DNA from: a virus
Strand: one strand, 5' to 3'
IMG/VR virus record: IMGVR_UViG_3300025030_000089
Span: 1 to 64,000 of that record
Length of the DNA: 64,000 nucleotides
Under the pieces are notes generated by a model, which was not told the DNA's origin, did no database searches, and saw only the letters and a list, made by a program, of their open reading frames with translations. A program made the position numbers and the translations under genes. Shown here in pieces: positions 35,099 to 42,283 of the stretch (position 1 is the first letter of the stretch; each line of letters starts with the position of its first letter).

Positions 35099-35620
35099 TT
35101 ATACAGTTACCGCCAGCCAGCCACTACTAACAGCATACCTTACCCATGCCGCGCCGGCATGCCCTATGGCGCTTGCCGCTTGGGTTGCGCTGCAAGGGCC
35201 GGCCTTAATTGCAGCTTGTACCGCTTGCCATGCGTTAGCGTTATACCCTGGCTTGGGGTTGTATGCCGCGCCCTTGGCGGTAATGCTAAGGCTACCGGCA
35301 GGCAACTTGGCAGTATTGCCTACGCTTTGCCCACCCTGGCCCCAAATATGTGCCCGTGCCGTTGCGCCCGCTGCTGCTGTACCGGCGGCAACGGCAGCTT
35401 GCAACAATGCGGTGCTTGCTGCTTTGCCCGCTTGCGGCTTTACAGGTTGTGTGGTAAGCGCCGTTACCATTGCCCCAAGGCCATTGGGTAAAGCGCCCGG
35501 TACGCCAAGGGGTGCGTTAGTGTTAATGGTAGCCGGCTGGCTGGCTGGCTTGGTAGCGCCCTTATTACCCTTTGTAGCGGGAGCGGATTTGGCGGCGGAA
35601 GTAGTATTAGTACGTGACAT
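35099..35620 (-). CDS. Ala-rich basic protein with possible winged-helix C-terminus (173 aa)
   Basis: ATG 35620 has a TATAGGGG leader element 7-16 nt upstream. Residues 1-45 are Lys/Ala/Thr/Pro rich and probably disordered (TSAAKSAPATKGNKGATK). The C-terminal 65 residues (NAWQAVQAAIKAGPCSATQAASAIG, WVRYAVSSGWLAV) have the pattern of a small winged-helix domain. GC-rich, GATC-free codon use stands out from all neighbours. Isolated gene with its own leader and terminator. A DNA-binding role is only a guess. Confidence 0.55.
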   Translation of the reverse strand: MSRTNTTSAAKSAPATKGNKGATKPASQPATINTNAPLGVPGALPNGLGAMVTALTTQPVKPQAGKAASTALLQAAVAAGTAAAGATARAHIWGQGGQSVGNTAKLPAGSLSITAKGAAYNPKPGYNANAWQAVQAAIKAGPCSATQAASAIGHAGAAWVRYAVSSGWLAVTV

Positions 35621-35627
35621 GATGTGA

Positions 35628-35656
35628 CCCCTATAAGTGAGCCGTAACGTTACGGC
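35628..35656 (-). promoter_or_regulatory. Hairpin-TATAGGGG leader element, copy A
   Basis: On the minus strand: GCCGTAACGTTACGGC palindrome, then TCACTTATAGGGG, then the start codon 7 nt later. Same arrangement as copies at 40491, 41039, 45173, 45328 and 49941. GGGG may also act as the ribosome-binding site. Confidence 0.6.
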
Positions 35657-35840
35657 AAACACATTACACCACGTTTGCAGGTAATTGGGCAAAGCATTGT
35701 TTTGTACTACCTCTAACGTACTAGTGGTGATACAAACGTACTATTGCCAAGATGGTTAAAACCTGCTAGCCACCAGCCTAGTACAAAAATACCATTGCCA
35801 AGGGCGCGGCGATGTGCTAGCCAGAGGCTACTTAAATAAT
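35657..35840. other. Non-coding spacer before the origin-like block
   Basis: No gene. Contains several CTAG and ACGTACTA words and continues the GATC-free composition until the sharp change at 35845. Confidence 0.4.
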
Positions 35841-35844
35841 AGGC

Positions 35845-36044
35845 GATCTGCAGATCAGTTGATCTCCTTGATCTGGCGACTATCAGTCACGTATAATCAA
35901 TTCTGTATAATCAATGGATCACAAGATCTTAGGATCGTGGCGACTGTTAATTTCAAATCGCGTATAATCAGTCTCGGTAGATCAATGGATCTGTGGCGAT
36001 TGACAAATCGCGTATAACCAATGGATCAGGTGATCATCGAGATC
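35845..36044. other. Origin-like block: 12 GATC sites and iteron-like repeats
   Basis: Twelve GATC tetranucleotides lie within 200 bp (about 0.8 expected). Three imperfect direct repeats of the form TGGCGAYTG...CGCGTATAAYCAATGGATC begin near 35875, 35938 and 35993. The neighbouring 300 bp are AT-rich. Clustered Dam-type sites, iterons and an AT-rich flank are the classical build of a theta origin, so this is the best origin candidate of the window. Confidence 0.5.
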
Positions 36045-36580
36045 TCAAGGACGCTCTCCCATAGTCGTCTCAATCATCTCTTTTCAAGTTCTATAATATT
36101 CTATTCTAAAAATGCCCCCTGATTGTCGAATTATAAGACTCGTTTTATACTCGAAAGTCTGTGTGATCTGCTCTACTTTTCAGGTTGATTTTACCTACTT
36201 AGGTCTGTATAATCAGTTCAATTTGTAGTGATTTCACTAACCTTGCTTACAGCATCAAATCTACCTCAATTCTACTCAAGTTCTCTCAAAACACTCATTT
36301 TGCCTATTATTTAAGCAATTATACTACTGCCTATTTTTTAAGCAGTAGTGCAACAAATCGATGCTTTCTAACCTTAAACTTACGGTCAATAAAAACAAAC
36401 ACTTAACCCTTAAGTTAATTAGTTACCATCTGTAATTATGGCACTTTTTTGCAAACAGCATATTGCCTGGCGTAGTAGCAAATGTTAACTACCAAAGCTG
36501 GAACAAAAGTCTCTAACCTTAAACCCGCCATATGCCACATCGGCGCTAACCTGGACCATTACCGAGCGCTTAACAGTACC
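36045..36580. other. AT-rich non-coding region between origin block and plus-strand gene
   Basis: No gene seen. It has another CTGTATAATCAGTTC word near 36205, two TTTAAGCA/TGCTTAAA-like short inverted words near 36308 and 36338, and a segment at 36385-36480 related to 280-365. It may serve as DNA-unwinding region and as the leader of the rightward transcript. Confidence 0.45.
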
Positions 36581-36608
36581 TTGCAACCAACGTTTAACCT
36601 GTTATACT
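36581..36608 (+). promoter_or_regulatory. Sigma70 promoter, plus strand
   Basis: TTGCAA and TATACT with a 16-nt spacer and a TGT extended -10, ending 70 nt before the ATG at 36679. It is the best host-type promoter on the plus strand and suggests immediate-early transcription. Confidence 0.65.
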
Positions 36609-36678
36609 GTTACCAGTCGCAACGACCAAACTGCGTGCGACCAATCACTTCAATTTAACCGACGATAGGAAAACAGAC

Positions 36679-37836
36679 ATGAACTACGATTCAAACGCTT
36701 CATTTGGAATGTACAAGAAGATCAAGATTCACTTCACCTTGGATGAGAACCGTGAACTGATACCGATATTGACCCGCAAAGATATGAAGTATTCTCAGTC
36801 AAGTATGTTGAAGCACAAACTGAAGTATTACGAGAAAGGTGCGGATTTCATGCGTACACCTGAATTCAAACGTGCCGGTACGCATACCCATCAATTTGAA
36901 ACTATCAACAGTTTCGTCTTCCTCTTTGGTATAAGCAGAGAAGTTGAGCCAGATGGCCGTCGTTTTATTCGCATGGGCCGTCGCACTGTGATTCCTTTCG
37001 GCGCTCTATTTCAATCAATTGAACATCAAGGCGTCTTTTACAAAGAGTTCCCAGTCACCGCCAATTTGAAAGAGATTGATATCTCCACTGTTGAGATTGA
37101 TTTGAACACTTCAAATGTGGTAGTCACTGCCCATGTACCGCGTAACTTCGCATTGATTGAATCACCAGTTGATTATGCAGGACACATTACGAACCAAATC
37201 TACCCGATCATTGAGGCCCTCAAGGATATACGATCTAAAGTAGACGTCGATCTCTATTCCAACTCACTTGGTCAATCAGAGATTCTAAGAACTATGATCA
37301 TGATGTTCTCCAATCTTCGCATCATTCGCGGCATAAACACAGACAATACGCGCAAGGTTCGTGAGCGCCTGATTGAATCGTTGATTGAGAATGACGACGC
37401 ATCCTTTGACAATGAGACAGGTAAAGTCACTCTTTCCGCAAATGATTCAACCGAACAAAGAGACATCCCATCTCACAATCTTTATGAAGTCGACGGTGCT
37501 TATTGGAAGGACAAGATCGCATTCGAGTCAGCTCTTGAATGCAAGGACATGTACCGCGATGTGCCATACGAAGAGTTCATACAAAATCAGAAAGATGCCA
37601 ATCGCGCCGAATATTTGACCCAGCACTGCACATTCAACGAACGTCTCCGTTCAATGACTCGTGCAGAGATTGAGCGCAAGGACAGCCCGCACATCGGCTC
37701 ATGGTTAATCATGACAGAAGATGAAGCCAATGTCTATTTCGATTATGAGAAACAGGAAAATCTCCACGGGATGCGGCGGATTGAGTTACAAGCGATTGAC
37801 AGATGGGAAGCGTTTAACGGCAAGTTCGGAGCGTAG
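36679..37836 (+). CDS. Unknown rightward gene next to the origin block (385 aa)
   Basis: One of only two plus-strand genes. The ATG is preceded by AGGAAAAC. No domain is recognised. The protein is soluble, mixed alpha/beta, with QFETINSFVFLFGISREVEPDGRRFIRMGRR, VEIDLNTSNVVVTAHVP, and a charged helical C-terminal half. It is monocistronic: own sigma70 promoter, and a terminator at 37845. Placement beside the origin-like block suggests a replication initiator or early host-takeover protein; the sequence itself does not decide. Confidence 0.75.
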   Translation: MNYDSNASFGMYKKIKIHFTLDENRELIPILTRKDMKYSQSSMLKHKLKYYEKGADFMRTPEFKRAGTHTHQFETINSFVFLFGISREVEPDGRRFIRMGRRTVIPFGALFQSIEHQGVFYKEFPVTANLKEIDISTVEIDLNTSNVVVTAHVPRNFALIESPVDYAGHITNQIYPIIEALKDIRSKVDVDLYSNSLGQSEILRTMIMMFSNLRIIRGINTDNTRKVRERLIESLIENDDASFDNETGKVTLSANDSTEQRDIPSHNLYEVDGAYWKDKIAFESALECKDMYRDVPYEEFIQNQKDANRAEYLTQHCTFNERLRSMTRAEIERKDSPHIGSWLIMTEDEANVYFDYEKQENLHGMRRIELQAIDRWEAFNGKFGA

Positions 37837-37844
37837 AAATGAAA

Positions 37845-37867
37845 ATGCCCGCTCACAAGGCGGGCAT
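37845..37867. terminator. Bidirectional terminator
   Basis: ATGCCCGC/GCGGGCAT stem with a 6-7 nt loop between convergent genes. T-rich flank on the minus strand (ATTTTC) and TTAAACT on the plus strand. Confidence 0.7.
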
Positions 37868-37885
37868 TAAACTACTGCTTAAAAT

Positions 37886-38170
37886 TTAAGCAGTCAGTTC
37901 AGCAACATATCCTGCATACCGCGCCAACGTATCAGCACGAATACCTGCACATTGTTTTTGCGACACAGGGATTTGATACCATTTGAGTTCAATCATTTCG
38001 TACCAACGCGCATATTCAACACAGTACGAAAGCTTATATGCCGTGTGCCGACGGAAGAACACGATCGCCGCGACAGTGATATCCATCCACGGATTGTTCG
38101 CCAAGAACTCTTCGCGATGCTTGTTACGCAAGAACTTAGCGACACATTCCTTAACAGTATTATTCGACAT
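37886..38170 (-). CDS. Small protein (94 aa), unknown
   Basis: MSNNTVKECVAKFLRNKHREEFLANNPWMDITVAAIVFF, then RRHTAYKLSYCVEYARWYEMIELKWYQIPVSQ: helical, aromatic rich. It is monocistronic between a terminator and a leader element (38175-38210). No function recognised. Confidence 0.6.
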   Translation of the reverse strand: MSNNTVKECVAKFLRNKHREEFLANNPWMDITVAAIVFFRRHTAYKLSYCVEYARWYEMIELKWYQIPVSQKQCAGIRADTLARYAGYVAELTA

Positions 38171-38174
38171 GATT

Positions 38175-38210
38175 ATCTCCTAAAGGTTGTACCGCAATAA
38201 GCGCGGCAGG
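38175..38210 (-). promoter_or_regulatory. Hairpin leader element, divergent copy
   Basis: Minus strand: CCTGCCGCGCTTATTGCGG hairpin, then TTTAGGAG, then ATG at 38170. Same layout as the TATAGGGG copies but with GGAG. Confidence 0.5.
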
Positions 38211-38294
38211 TATTACTTTACCTGCAATTAAGTTCGCCTACCTGCATATTTAACCTACCTTGCAAAGCTCACACGAACAGCGCACACTAACCAC

Positions 38295-38747
38295 ATGACA
38301 CCTGAACAACGACTACACGCGAAACTCAAATCAAAGTTCGCCACGCTCCTACCCAAAGGCAGATGGATGCTACAGAGGATCGAGACCTCAACAGGTTCAG
38401 GTGTGCCCGATTGTTATTTCTCGTGTCAGCATATCATCAGATGTCGCGACGTACCTGAAGAGAACGAATATTCAAACTATTCCTGCTGGCTAGAGACAAA
38501 GACGCAAGAGTATAAGGTGACTCCCGAGCAGGTGAATTGGTCTCACTCTCACGAGCTAACTGGAGGAGAATCATTCGTCGTTACCGAAGTCAACAAAGAG
38601 ATTGTTGTATTAGACTTCGATGATCGCATGACCGATTGTTCCAGTCTCGGTGTATATATCCGTCGGTATAAACCTTTACTTTTAGAAGTAAAAGACTGGC
38701 TTGCGATGGTACAACTTGACGCGGCGATTGTCAAACTTAGAAGTTAA
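38295..38747 (+). CDS. VRR-NUC-type nuclease (150 aa)
   Basis: PD-(D/E)xK signature: RIETSTGSGVPDCYF gives Glu30 and Asp39, SCWLETKT gives Glu67 and Lys69, then Q79 and W in PEQVNWSHS. This is the VRR-NUC arrangement (virus-type replication-repair nuclease), a structure-selective endonuclease fold. Plus strand, without a clear ribosome-binding site before ATG 38295. It may resolve replication or packaging intermediates. Its divergent orientation beside the origin block is notable. Confidence 0.8.
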   Translation: MTPEQRLHAKLKSKFATLLPKGRWMLQRIETSTGSGVPDCYFSCQHIIRCRDVPEENEYSNYSCWLETKTQEYKVTPEQVNWSHSHELTGGESFVVTEVNKEIVVLDFDDRMTDCSSLGVYIRRYKPLLLEVKDWLAMVQLDAAIVKLRS

Positions 38748-38938
38748 CCGATTGGCTGGCGCATTGCCGTATAACTGGCCTAAAACAAGGTTAAACATAG
38801 CACCAGGACAGCCTACAAGCGCCGTGGCGCAGCACCGAGCAACGTTACCTATACTACCACCTACCACGCTTTGCTCTAGTGCCTTAAACGCTCGGTGACA
38901 AGTATCAACAGATCGCCTGACCAAGCGCAGTAAACAAA
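38748..38938. other. Non-coding gap with intergenic repeat copy 2
   Basis: No gene. Contains CCTACCACGCTTTGCTCTA at 38860-38878 (also at 581-599 and, degenerate, at 41149-41166) and an inverted pair ACCGAGC/GCTCGGT around it (38834 and 38890), which could fold into a long hairpin presenting the repeat. Confidence 0.5.
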
Positions 38939-38954
38939 TCCGGCCGAAGCCGGA
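38939..38954 (-). terminator. Terminator of the 38961-40939 operon
   Basis: TCCGGC-CGAA-GCCGGA stem-loop followed on the minus strand by ATTTGTTT, 7 nt after the stop codon of the last gene. Confidence 0.75.
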
Positions 38955-38960
38955 CAACAA

Positions 38961-39188
38961 TCAAGAGTGAAAGGAGTAGTCTTCACCGTTCCAAACCGCT
39001 CCGATTGTATAACCACAGTCGCCATCTTCTTTGAAGTAATGTGCCATTAAATTTGGCGACTTGTTATCCTTGTAAATCAAGACCTTCGGAAAGGTTGGGT
39101 TCCACGTTGAAAGATAACCGATAGCGTAGAACAACTTCGCAGGCGGAACACCGACCGGCATTTCAACATTCAGTTCAATGATTCTCAT
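38961..39188 (-). CDS. Small protein (75 aa), unknown
   Basis: MRIIELNVEMPVGVPPAKLFYAIGYLS, then NPTFPKVLIYKDNKSPNLMAHYFKEDGDCGYTIGAVWNGEDYSFHS: an alpha/beta single domain. Last gene before the terminator. No function recognised. Confidence 0.6.
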   Translation of the reverse strand: MRIIELNVEMPVGVPPAKLFYAIGYLSTWNPTFPKVLIYKDNKSPNLMAHYFKEDGDCGYTIGAVWNGEDYSFHS

Positions 39189-39189
39189 T

Positions 39190-39432
39190 TCAATCTCCTC
39201 TCGATTTCACTACGACGTACTGAAGTTCATCCTTTTCAACAACGGTAAATTCTTGTTCCTCAACCACTTGTTCAGCAAATTCCTCCATCTGAGCATGGTA
39301 AACGAAAGCATTGTAGATGATCCACACAATACCAACAAAGAAAGGAATCAAGAATAGCGACGTTTGCCAATCAAACGCAGCAAGAATACAGCCGAGATAA
39401 ACAATCCCGCAACCAACAATTACCTTTTTCAT
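39190..39432 (-). CDS. Small inner-membrane protein (80 aa)
   Basis: Two transmembrane segments (about residues 3-19 and 25-45) and a charged, Glu-rich C-terminal tail (EEFAEQVVEEQEFTVVEKDELQYVVV). One base separates it from its neighbours. Function unknown; early membrane proteins of this type often affect host physiology or superinfection, which is only an analogy. Confidence 0.6.
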   Translation of the reverse strand: MKKVIVGCGIVYLGCILAAFDWQTSLFLIPFFVGIVWIIYNAFVYHAQMEEFAEQVVEEQEFTVVEKDELQYVVVKSRGD

Positions 39433-40080
39433 TTAAGTCTCCTTCGCAGGTGAAATTTCAATAATCTGTTTCAAAATAGGTTTCCATTTCTTCCACCAAT
39501 CCAACGCACGATTTTCCATTTGTTCAATTTTAGAATCATCAAACGAAAACCATTTTTCAATGGAATAGTTTTGACAACCGATTTGCATCCTATCGAAAGT
39601 GTATGTTATAATCCAAATGTCAGACTGAATTGTCTTCATCTCTAATCCATTGCCAATCGCACCGTTCAAGTCCGCACCGCGCAAGTCCGCACTGCTCAAG
39701 TCCGCACTGCGCAAGTCCGCACTGCGCAAGTCCGCACTGCGCAAGTCCGCACTGCTCAAGTCCGCACAGCGCAAGTTCGCACTGCGCAAGTCCGCACTGC
39801 GCAAGTCCGCACTGCGCAAGTCCGCACGGCTCAAGTTTGCATAGCTCAAGTCCGCATAGCGCAAGTCCGCACGGCTCAAGTTTGCACGGCTCAAGTTTGC
39901 ACTGCTCAAGTTTGCATCGCGCAAGTTCGCATCGCGCAAGTTCGCATAGCTCAAGTTCGCATCGCGCAAGTTCGCACTGCTCAAGTTTGCACGGCTCAAG
40001 TTTGCACGCTTTCCAAGAGGGTCATCGTTCAACCACAATAAATGATCTGCAACAATTTTATTCAACTCTTCTTTAGTCAT
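39433..40080 (-). CDS. Pentapeptide-repeat protein (215 aa)
   Basis: ATG 40080 follows GGAG. After a short N-terminal helix ([20 protein letters not shown]) come 23 consecutive A(N/D)Lxx units that would form a right-handed quadrilateral beta-helix, then a 70-residue non-repeat tail ending in a charged helix. Some such proteins mimic DNA and inhibit gyrase; whether this one does is unknown. The underlying DNA is a 15-bp tandem repeat, so copy number may vary by slippage. Confidence 0.85.
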   Translation of the reverse strand: MTKEELNKIVADHLLWLNDDPLGKRANLSRANLSSANLRDANLSYANLRDANLRDANLSSANLSRANLSRADLRYADLSYANLSRADLRSADLRSADLRSANLRCADLSSADLRSADLRSADLRSADLSSADLRGADLNGAIGNGLEMKTIQSDIWIITYTFDRMQIGCQNYSIEKWFSFDDSKIEQMENRALDWWKKWKPILKQIIEISPAKET

Positions 40081-40082
40081 TT

Positions 40083-40321
40083 TCAATACTCCACAGTAGC
40101 AAAGGCAACAATACACTGACCGACAGGGCGCAATTCAATCAGGTCACCATAGTCAATCCGTTTGCACGTCACATTCGTTAATCCTGCAAACTTCTTCAAT
40201 GTCAGAACAATCTGCCGCGTCGTGGGTTGTTTCTCGAACTCAACGCTACCACGCTTGACCCAGAATAATTCGTCTCGCCACCGAATGTATCGGTAACTTC
40301 GAAGTTGACTTTGATTGTCAT
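40083..40321 (-). pseudogene. Small gene with one-base frameshift
   Basis: ATG 40321 gives MTIKVNFEVTDTFGGE and then runs into a stop at 40202. The alternative frame from about 40270 encodes ELFWVKRGSVEFEKQ, LTLKKFAGLTNVTCKRIDYGD and ends VAFATVEY at 40083. One missing base near 40274 would restore a 79-residue protein in frame with both neighbours' coupling (stop just before the pentapeptide gene, start overlapping the zinc-ribbon stop). Confidence 0.65.
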
Positions 40322-40482
40322 TTCGTCACCTCTTTACCGAAATCTAATGCTTCGCTTTTGCATTTGCGACATTTAGTTTCACGCCACTTCTCTTTCTTAT
40401 CTTCAAGATTCGGTTTGGCGTAATTTCCAACATACCCACACTCTTGACAAGTCCGCTGCCAATGAATCGAATTCTTAATCAT
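40318..40482 (-). CDS. Zinc-ribbon small protein (54 aa)
   Basis: MIKNSIHWQRTCQECGYVG and CRKCKSEALDFGKEVTK carry two CxxC pairs 24 residues apart, a zinc ribbon. Start chosen at ATG 40482 just behind the TATAGGAG leader. Similar to small phage zinc-finger proteins of unknown role. Confidence 0.65.
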   Translation of the reverse strand: MIKNSIHWQRTCQECGYVGNYAKPNLEDKKEKWRETKCRKCKSEALDFGKEVTK

Positions 40483-40490
40483 TTCATTTC

Positions 40491-40514
40491 TCCTATAAGC
40501 CGCAACGTTGCGGC
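40491..40514 (-). promoter_or_regulatory. Hairpin-TATAGGAG leader element, copy B
   Basis: Minus strand GCCGCAACGTTGCGGC perfect palindrome followed by TTATAGGAG and the ATG at 40482. Confidence 0.6.
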
Positions 40515-40573
40515 AGGTAAATAGTGCCATGCCGCAACGTCGTATGCAAACAGCGCAGGTTAGAGGCCCGAAG

Positions 40574-40747
40574 TTATTCGTCCCCGTATTCAAAAATAGT
40601 TTGAACATCGGTTGCGAGTGCGCCCTGTAACTGAACGTTGATCTTCATACTTGCATTTTCTGCATCTGACAAGTGATCAAATCCTGCCTCTTCACCGTTG
40701 ATCATGACTGTTTCATCAGTTACAACATCATAGACACGATATTTCAT
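40574..40747 (-). CDS. Small protein (57 aa), unknown
   Basis: MKYRVYDVVTDETVMINGEEAGFDHLS and a helical acidic C-terminus (QTIFEYGDE). Follows AAGGAGAA at the right distance. No function recognised. Confidence 0.55.
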   Translation of the reverse strand: MKYRVYDVVTDETVMINGEEAGFDHLSDAENASMKINVQLQGALATDVQTIFEYGDE

Positions 40748-40753
40748 TTCTCC

Positions 40754-40939
40754 TTAAAACAGGATGTCAATCAGGTAGTCAGGCTCAAGGTCAAATGCTT
40801 CCATGAACAACTCTTCAGCGTCATAGCAATCGCCATTCAATAGTTCATCCTTGAATCCGTTGATTTGTCCCATGACCTCTTCACGGGACATACCATCACG
40901 GCTCATCAAGATTGCAATCATTTCGTAGTCTTCAGACAT
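40754..40939 (-). CDS. Small acidic protein (61 aa), unknown
   Basis: MSEDYEMIAILMSRDGMSREEVMGQINGF, DCYDAEELFMEAFDLEPDYLIDILF: strongly acidic, helical. The pattern of repeating Glu/Asp with conserved DLEPDY is familiar from small phage proteins of unknown function. Good TTAAGGAG upstream. Confidence 0.6.
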   Translation of the reverse strand: MSEDYEMIAILMSRDGMSREEVMGQINGFKDELLNGDCYDAEELFMEAFDLEPDYLIDILF

Positions 40940-40951
40940 GATCGTAACTCC

Positions 40952-41032
40952 TTAAAGAATGTGGCAACGTGGGAGATCGCAAGGCAGTGCGACAAACCAG
41001 TAGAATTGATGTTGCTGAAATTGACGTTTCAT
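40952..41032 (-). CDS. Possible micro-protein (26 aa)
   Basis: ATG 41032 lies directly behind leader copy C (TATAGGGG, 6 nt spacing) and reads MKRQFQQHQFYWFVALPCD to a stop at 40952. Length alone would not support it; the leader does. It may instead be a leader peptide. Confidence 0.35.
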   Translation of the reverse strand: MKRQFQQHQFYWFVALPCDLPRCHIL

Positions 41033-41038
41033 TTCTAG

Positions 41039-41068
41039 CCCCTATAAGTTTGCCGTTATGTAACGGCA
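41039..41068 (-). promoter_or_regulatory. Hairpin-TATAGGGG leader element, copy C
   Basis: Minus strand TTGCCGTTACATAACGGCAA hairpin, 3 nt, then CTTATAGGGG and the micro-protein start. Confidence 0.6.
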
Positions 41069-41195
41069 ATGCAATACTAACAAACGCCCCGTTCCTACGC
41101 AATACGGCACACCTACAGCGCATCAGAGTTAGCTGCCACATACTACGGCATACCCTGCTTTGCTCCGCAGCCTTAAAACGCGCCACCTAATAAGC
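41069..41195. other. Short non-coding gap with degenerate intergenic repeat
   Basis: No gene. CATACCCTGCTTTGCTCCG at 41149-41166 is the third, degenerate copy of the 581/38860 repeat, again just before a terminator. Confidence 0.45.
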
Positions 41196-41230
41196 AAAAA
41201 GCCCGCCGAATCCGAAGATCGGGCGGGGCT
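41196..41230 (-). terminator. Terminator after gene 41247-41759
   Basis: GCCCGCC/GGGCGGGGC stem around a 12-nt loop, followed on the minus strand by T5. Located 16 nt after the stop codon. Confidence 0.8.
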
Positions 41231-41246
41231 AACGGCGGAGGTTGAA

Positions 41247-41759
41247 TTACGCAGCGACGTTCAGAGCGATTGCACCACGCTTGATTGCATAACGCAGACA
41301 GGTCTCGGCGGAGTAGGTCACTTCGGTGCCGTCCTTCTTGGTATGCGTATAACCGTTGCAGACTTCAAGATACTTACCAACATTGGTACACTGCATCATC
41401 AGCTTGAAGGCTTCACCACGAGGACCTTCGTCAGTCGTTGCATCGAAGTCAGCCTTGAGAACGGTATAATCCATCTCTTTGGTGATCTCAACACGCGGGC
41501 CGCGAGGAGCACGTTGAACAACTTCGCCTTCGACCTTTTCTTTCTTGGCCTTCACCGGAGCATTCTCAGCTTTCATTTCCTTGAACACATCGCCAACACC
41601 CAGTTTCTCAGCGGTCTTGTGATGCGTAACCAGAGTCTCACCTTCACGCAGATCATACTCATCACCAGCCATCACCCAACCGATAACTTCAACTGCACCG
41701 TTCGCGTCAGTACCGACCAACATACCTGCCTTATCAGCAACCATCATTTCATCAGACAT
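41247..41759 (-). CDS. Unknown, probably strongly expressed early protein (170 aa)
   Basis: MSDEMMVADKAGMLVGTDANGAVEVIGWVMAGDEYDLREGETLVTHHKTAEKL, a basic linker with APVKAKKEKVEGEVVQRAPRG, and a C-terminal domain with VGKYLEVCNGYTHTKKDGTEVTYSAETCLRYAIKRGAI. The gene is monocistronic, with a near-consensus promoter and a strong terminator, so high expression is likely. Codon use is GC-richer than neighbours. A nucleic-acid-binding role would fit the basic linker but is a guess. Confidence 0.6.
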   Translation of the reverse strand: MSDEMMVADKAGMLVGTDANGAVEVIGWVMAGDEYDLREGETLVTHHKTAEKLGVGDVFKEMKAENAPVKAKKEKVEGEVVQRAPRGPRVEITKEMDYTVLKADFDATTDEGPRGEAFKLMMQCTNVGKYLEVCNGYTHTKKDGTEVTYSAETCLRYAIKRGAIALNVAA

Positions 41760-41886
41760 TTGATTCTCCTATTGCCATTCCGGCAAAGTGTAAAAAGATA
41801 AAAAGGGTGTGGTGAATACGCAGGGCTTTCAGTCATCGGTTATGTCGATCCCGATATCTGCTTTCCACACATCCACCACGTAACGA

Positions 41887-41914
41887 ATTATACAGCGACC
41901 ACTCTTTAATGCAA
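41887..41914 (-). promoter_or_regulatory. Strong sigma70 promoter
   Basis: Minus strand TTGCAT, 16 nt, TATAAT (consensus -10). It drives the gene at 41247-41759; about 125 nt of leader remain before the ATG, with an AT-rich inverted segment. Confidence 0.7.
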
Positions 41915-41927
41915 CAACTATTTCGCT

Positions 41928-42101
41928 CTAATTGTACTTCATCTGAATTATCCCGATGATCTGCTCAACGGTTTCCTTAACTGGGATACAAAGTTCACCA
42001 ATGAAAACGTCGGTCAAACCAACTTCTTCAGAAGGTGTAATCGCCAGGATGTATGCTTGATTGATCAACGCAGTTCCGTTTGTCGTAGTCAGTATAATCA
42101 T
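41928..42101 (-). CDS. Small protein (57 aa), unknown
   Basis: MIILTTTNGTALINQAYILAITPSEEVGLTDVFIGELCIPVKETVEQIIGII: beta-rich first half and a C-terminal helix. ATG 42101 overlaps the stop of the preceding ribbon-helix-helix-like gene closely (GTGAATGAAATG). Often such proteins are annotated as hypothetical. Confidence 0.55.
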   Translation of the reverse strand: MIILTTTNGTALINQAYILAITPSEEVGLTDVFIGELCIPVKETVEQIIGIIQMKYN

Positions 42102-42102
42102 T

Positions 42103-42237
42103 TCATTCACCTTTTTGAAGTTGTAATGCAAGAATCACCTTGATAAGTTCCTCAACAGTAACCTCTGCAGAGTTTGCGATTTCAACCAACTTCTCAGTCA
42201 TTTCCTTTGTAAATCTCAACTGTACTTCAATGTGCAT
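42103..42237 (-). CDS. Ribbon-helix-helix-like small protein (44 aa)
   Basis: MHIEVQLRFTKEMTEKLVEIA, SAEVTVEELIKVILALQLQKGE: one beta strand then two helices with EVQLRFTKEM, the plan of Arc/MetJ-type DNA-binding proteins. Follows AAAGGAAA. A dimeric regulator is possible. Confidence 0.5.
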   Translation of the reverse strand: MHIEVQLRFTKEMTEKLVEIANSAEVTVEELIKVILALQLQKGE

Positions 42238-42283
42238 GATGTTTCCTTTGATTTGTTAGAATTTTCAACCCTTAACCTACGAA

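Noticed and set aside
35099-35692. Longer versions and antisense frames across 35159-35627
   Set aside because: High GC and Ala codons create long open frames on the opposite strand; only the minus-strand frame has a leader element, start signal and terminator.
35889-36016. GTATAAT words as a series of promoters
   Set aside because: No -35 elements at suitable distance accompany them, and they recur with the GATC repeats; they were counted as parts of iterons.
38820-38905. Structured small RNA gene
   Set aside because: An inverted repeat is visible, but no promoter or conserved RNA fold could be assigned, so only the repeat was listed.
39640-40010. CRISPR-like array of short repeats
   Set aside because: The repeat is continuous without unique spacers and exactly encodes pentapeptides in an open frame with start and ribosome-binding site.
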